A DNA stretch of 24,810 bases from contig CAYTNN010000046.1 in NCBI GenBank assembly GCA_964439135.1, positions 1-24,810 on the forward strand, read 5' to 3'. This DNA comes from JAFGPJ01 sp964439135 (GTDB lineage Bacteria; Planctomycetota; Phycisphaerae; Sedimentisphaerales; Anaerobacaceae). Shown here in pieces: positions 24,299 through 24,810 of the stretch. A model generated the notes under the pieces. It did no database searches, was not told the DNA's origin, and saw nothing but the letters and a program-made list of their open reading frames with translations. Every line of letters starts with the position of its first letter. Positions within the stretch are counted from its first letter, which is position 1. The position numbers were made by a program, and so were the translations under genes.

Positions 24299-24810
24299 CT
24301 ACTCTCCCGGCAGCGGCCAGTGCTCCGATGGCGTCCGGGCGGTCTTCATATACGCTTCGATCTTCGCGACTATTGCCGGATGCCGGACGGCAATGTTATT
24401 CTTTTCGCCAATATCGTTTTTCAGATTGTAAAGCTCGATGGGCCCGTCGGGATTCCTGGCGACATTTTGCCGAACGCCCTTCCATTCGCCCATCCGCACG
24501 GCCTGTCTTTTGCCCTGCTCGTGAAATTCCCAGTAGAGATATTCATGCTGGCGCTGCTCGCCGGGCCGGCCCAGCAGGGTTGGAACCATGGAGATGCCGT
24601 CAACGCCTTTAGGAGACACTAAGCCAACCAGCTCGCAGCAGGTCGGCAGGAAATCCCAGAACGCCGAGGGGTGGTTACTGACCGAGCCGGCTTTTATCTT
24701 ACCCGTCCAGCGTGCAATCATCGGCACGCGGATACCGCCCTCGTACAGGGCCCGCTTGTAGCCTTTCAGCGGGCCTGAACTGTCAAAGAACTCCGGGTCC
24801 CCGCCGCCTT
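24299..24810 (-). CDS. sulfatase, partial (C-terminal part, runs off the right edge)
   Basis: The frame is open to the window edge and ends with TAG at 24299. Visible parts match the sulfatase C-terminal half: PLKGYKRALYEGGIRVPMIA, FWDFLPTCCELVG, GVDGISMVPTLLG, EYLYWEFHEQGKRQAVRMGE and ELYNLKNDIGEKNNIA. The formylglycine motif and metal-binding N-terminus lie outside the window. It shares the layout of the neighbouring sulfatase but is clearly diverged, so the two probably have different position or linkage specificity. First visible gene of the minus arm. Confidence 0.9.
   Translation of the reverse strand, partial: GGGDPEFFDSSGPLKGYKRALYEGGIRVPMIARWTGKIKAGSVSNHPSAFWDFLPTCCELVGLVSPKGVDGISMVPTLLGRPGEQRQHEYLYWEFHEQGKRQAVRMGEWKGVRQNVARNPDGPIELYNLKNDIGEKNNIAVRHPAIVAKIEAYMKTARTPSEHWPLPGE

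Overview
The window looks like a chromosomal scaffold from a member of the Planctomycetota, most likely a Phycisphaerae/Sedimentisphaerales-type bacterium. This is inferred from the gene mix: Tat-exported Gfo/Idh/MocA oxidoreductase, DUF1080 and DUF6807 proteins, Tat-exported sulfatases, a long-leader pseudopilin with an H-X9-DG-like tail, a GT-C/TPR membrane protein and an AP2-HNH protein. A run of exactly 100 N (15707-15806) shows it is a scaffolded assembly.

Left part (1-7980), all genes on the minus strand, read from right to left: ECF sigma factor, pseudopilin, a 10-cysteine exported small protein, a large LolA-like/C39-peptidase/2-TM/rhodanese fusion, a GT-C/TPR membrane protein, and a MauE/DoxX-type membrane protein with a CxC pair. 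The last three are tightly packed (1-nt spacing, then an ATGA overlap). I infer an envelope system for processing, redox or sulfur handling of a cysteine-rich exported protein, possibly run by the sigma factor. This is the best candidate for an undescribed system. A hairpin and a weak promoter separate the small cysteine-rich gene from the enzyme genes. A five-codon ORF with a near-ideal ribosome binding site lies in the leader of the cysteine-rich gene.

Middle part (8200-14990): pyruvate phosphate dikinase (ppdK) with a clear sigma-70 promoter; a candidate free-standing structured small RNA with its own promoter and terminator; a DarT-DarG toxin-antitoxin pair (DNA ADP-ribosylation, anti-phage); a YhcH-family protein that carries a lipoprotein signal; a convergent AP2-HNH endonuclease-like gene; and tRNA-His(GTG) with its own promoter. 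DarTG and the HNH gene look like accessory DNA.

Right part (14998-24810): a polysaccharide-utilisation locus in two convergent arms. The plus arm has a DUF1080 gene or pair (interrupted by the gap), a Gfo/Idh/MocA oxidoreductase, a DUF6807 (PmoA-like) protein and a heparin-lyase-like PF14099 protein. The minus arm has two sulfatases (one cut by the window edge), a Tat-exported protein with an L-fucose-isomerase-like fold and a lipoprotein resembling a glycoside hydrolase. The arms meet at a structured palindromic repeat. Together they suggest desulfation, lyase cleavage and oxidation or isomerisation of a sulfated, uronic-acid-containing glycan.
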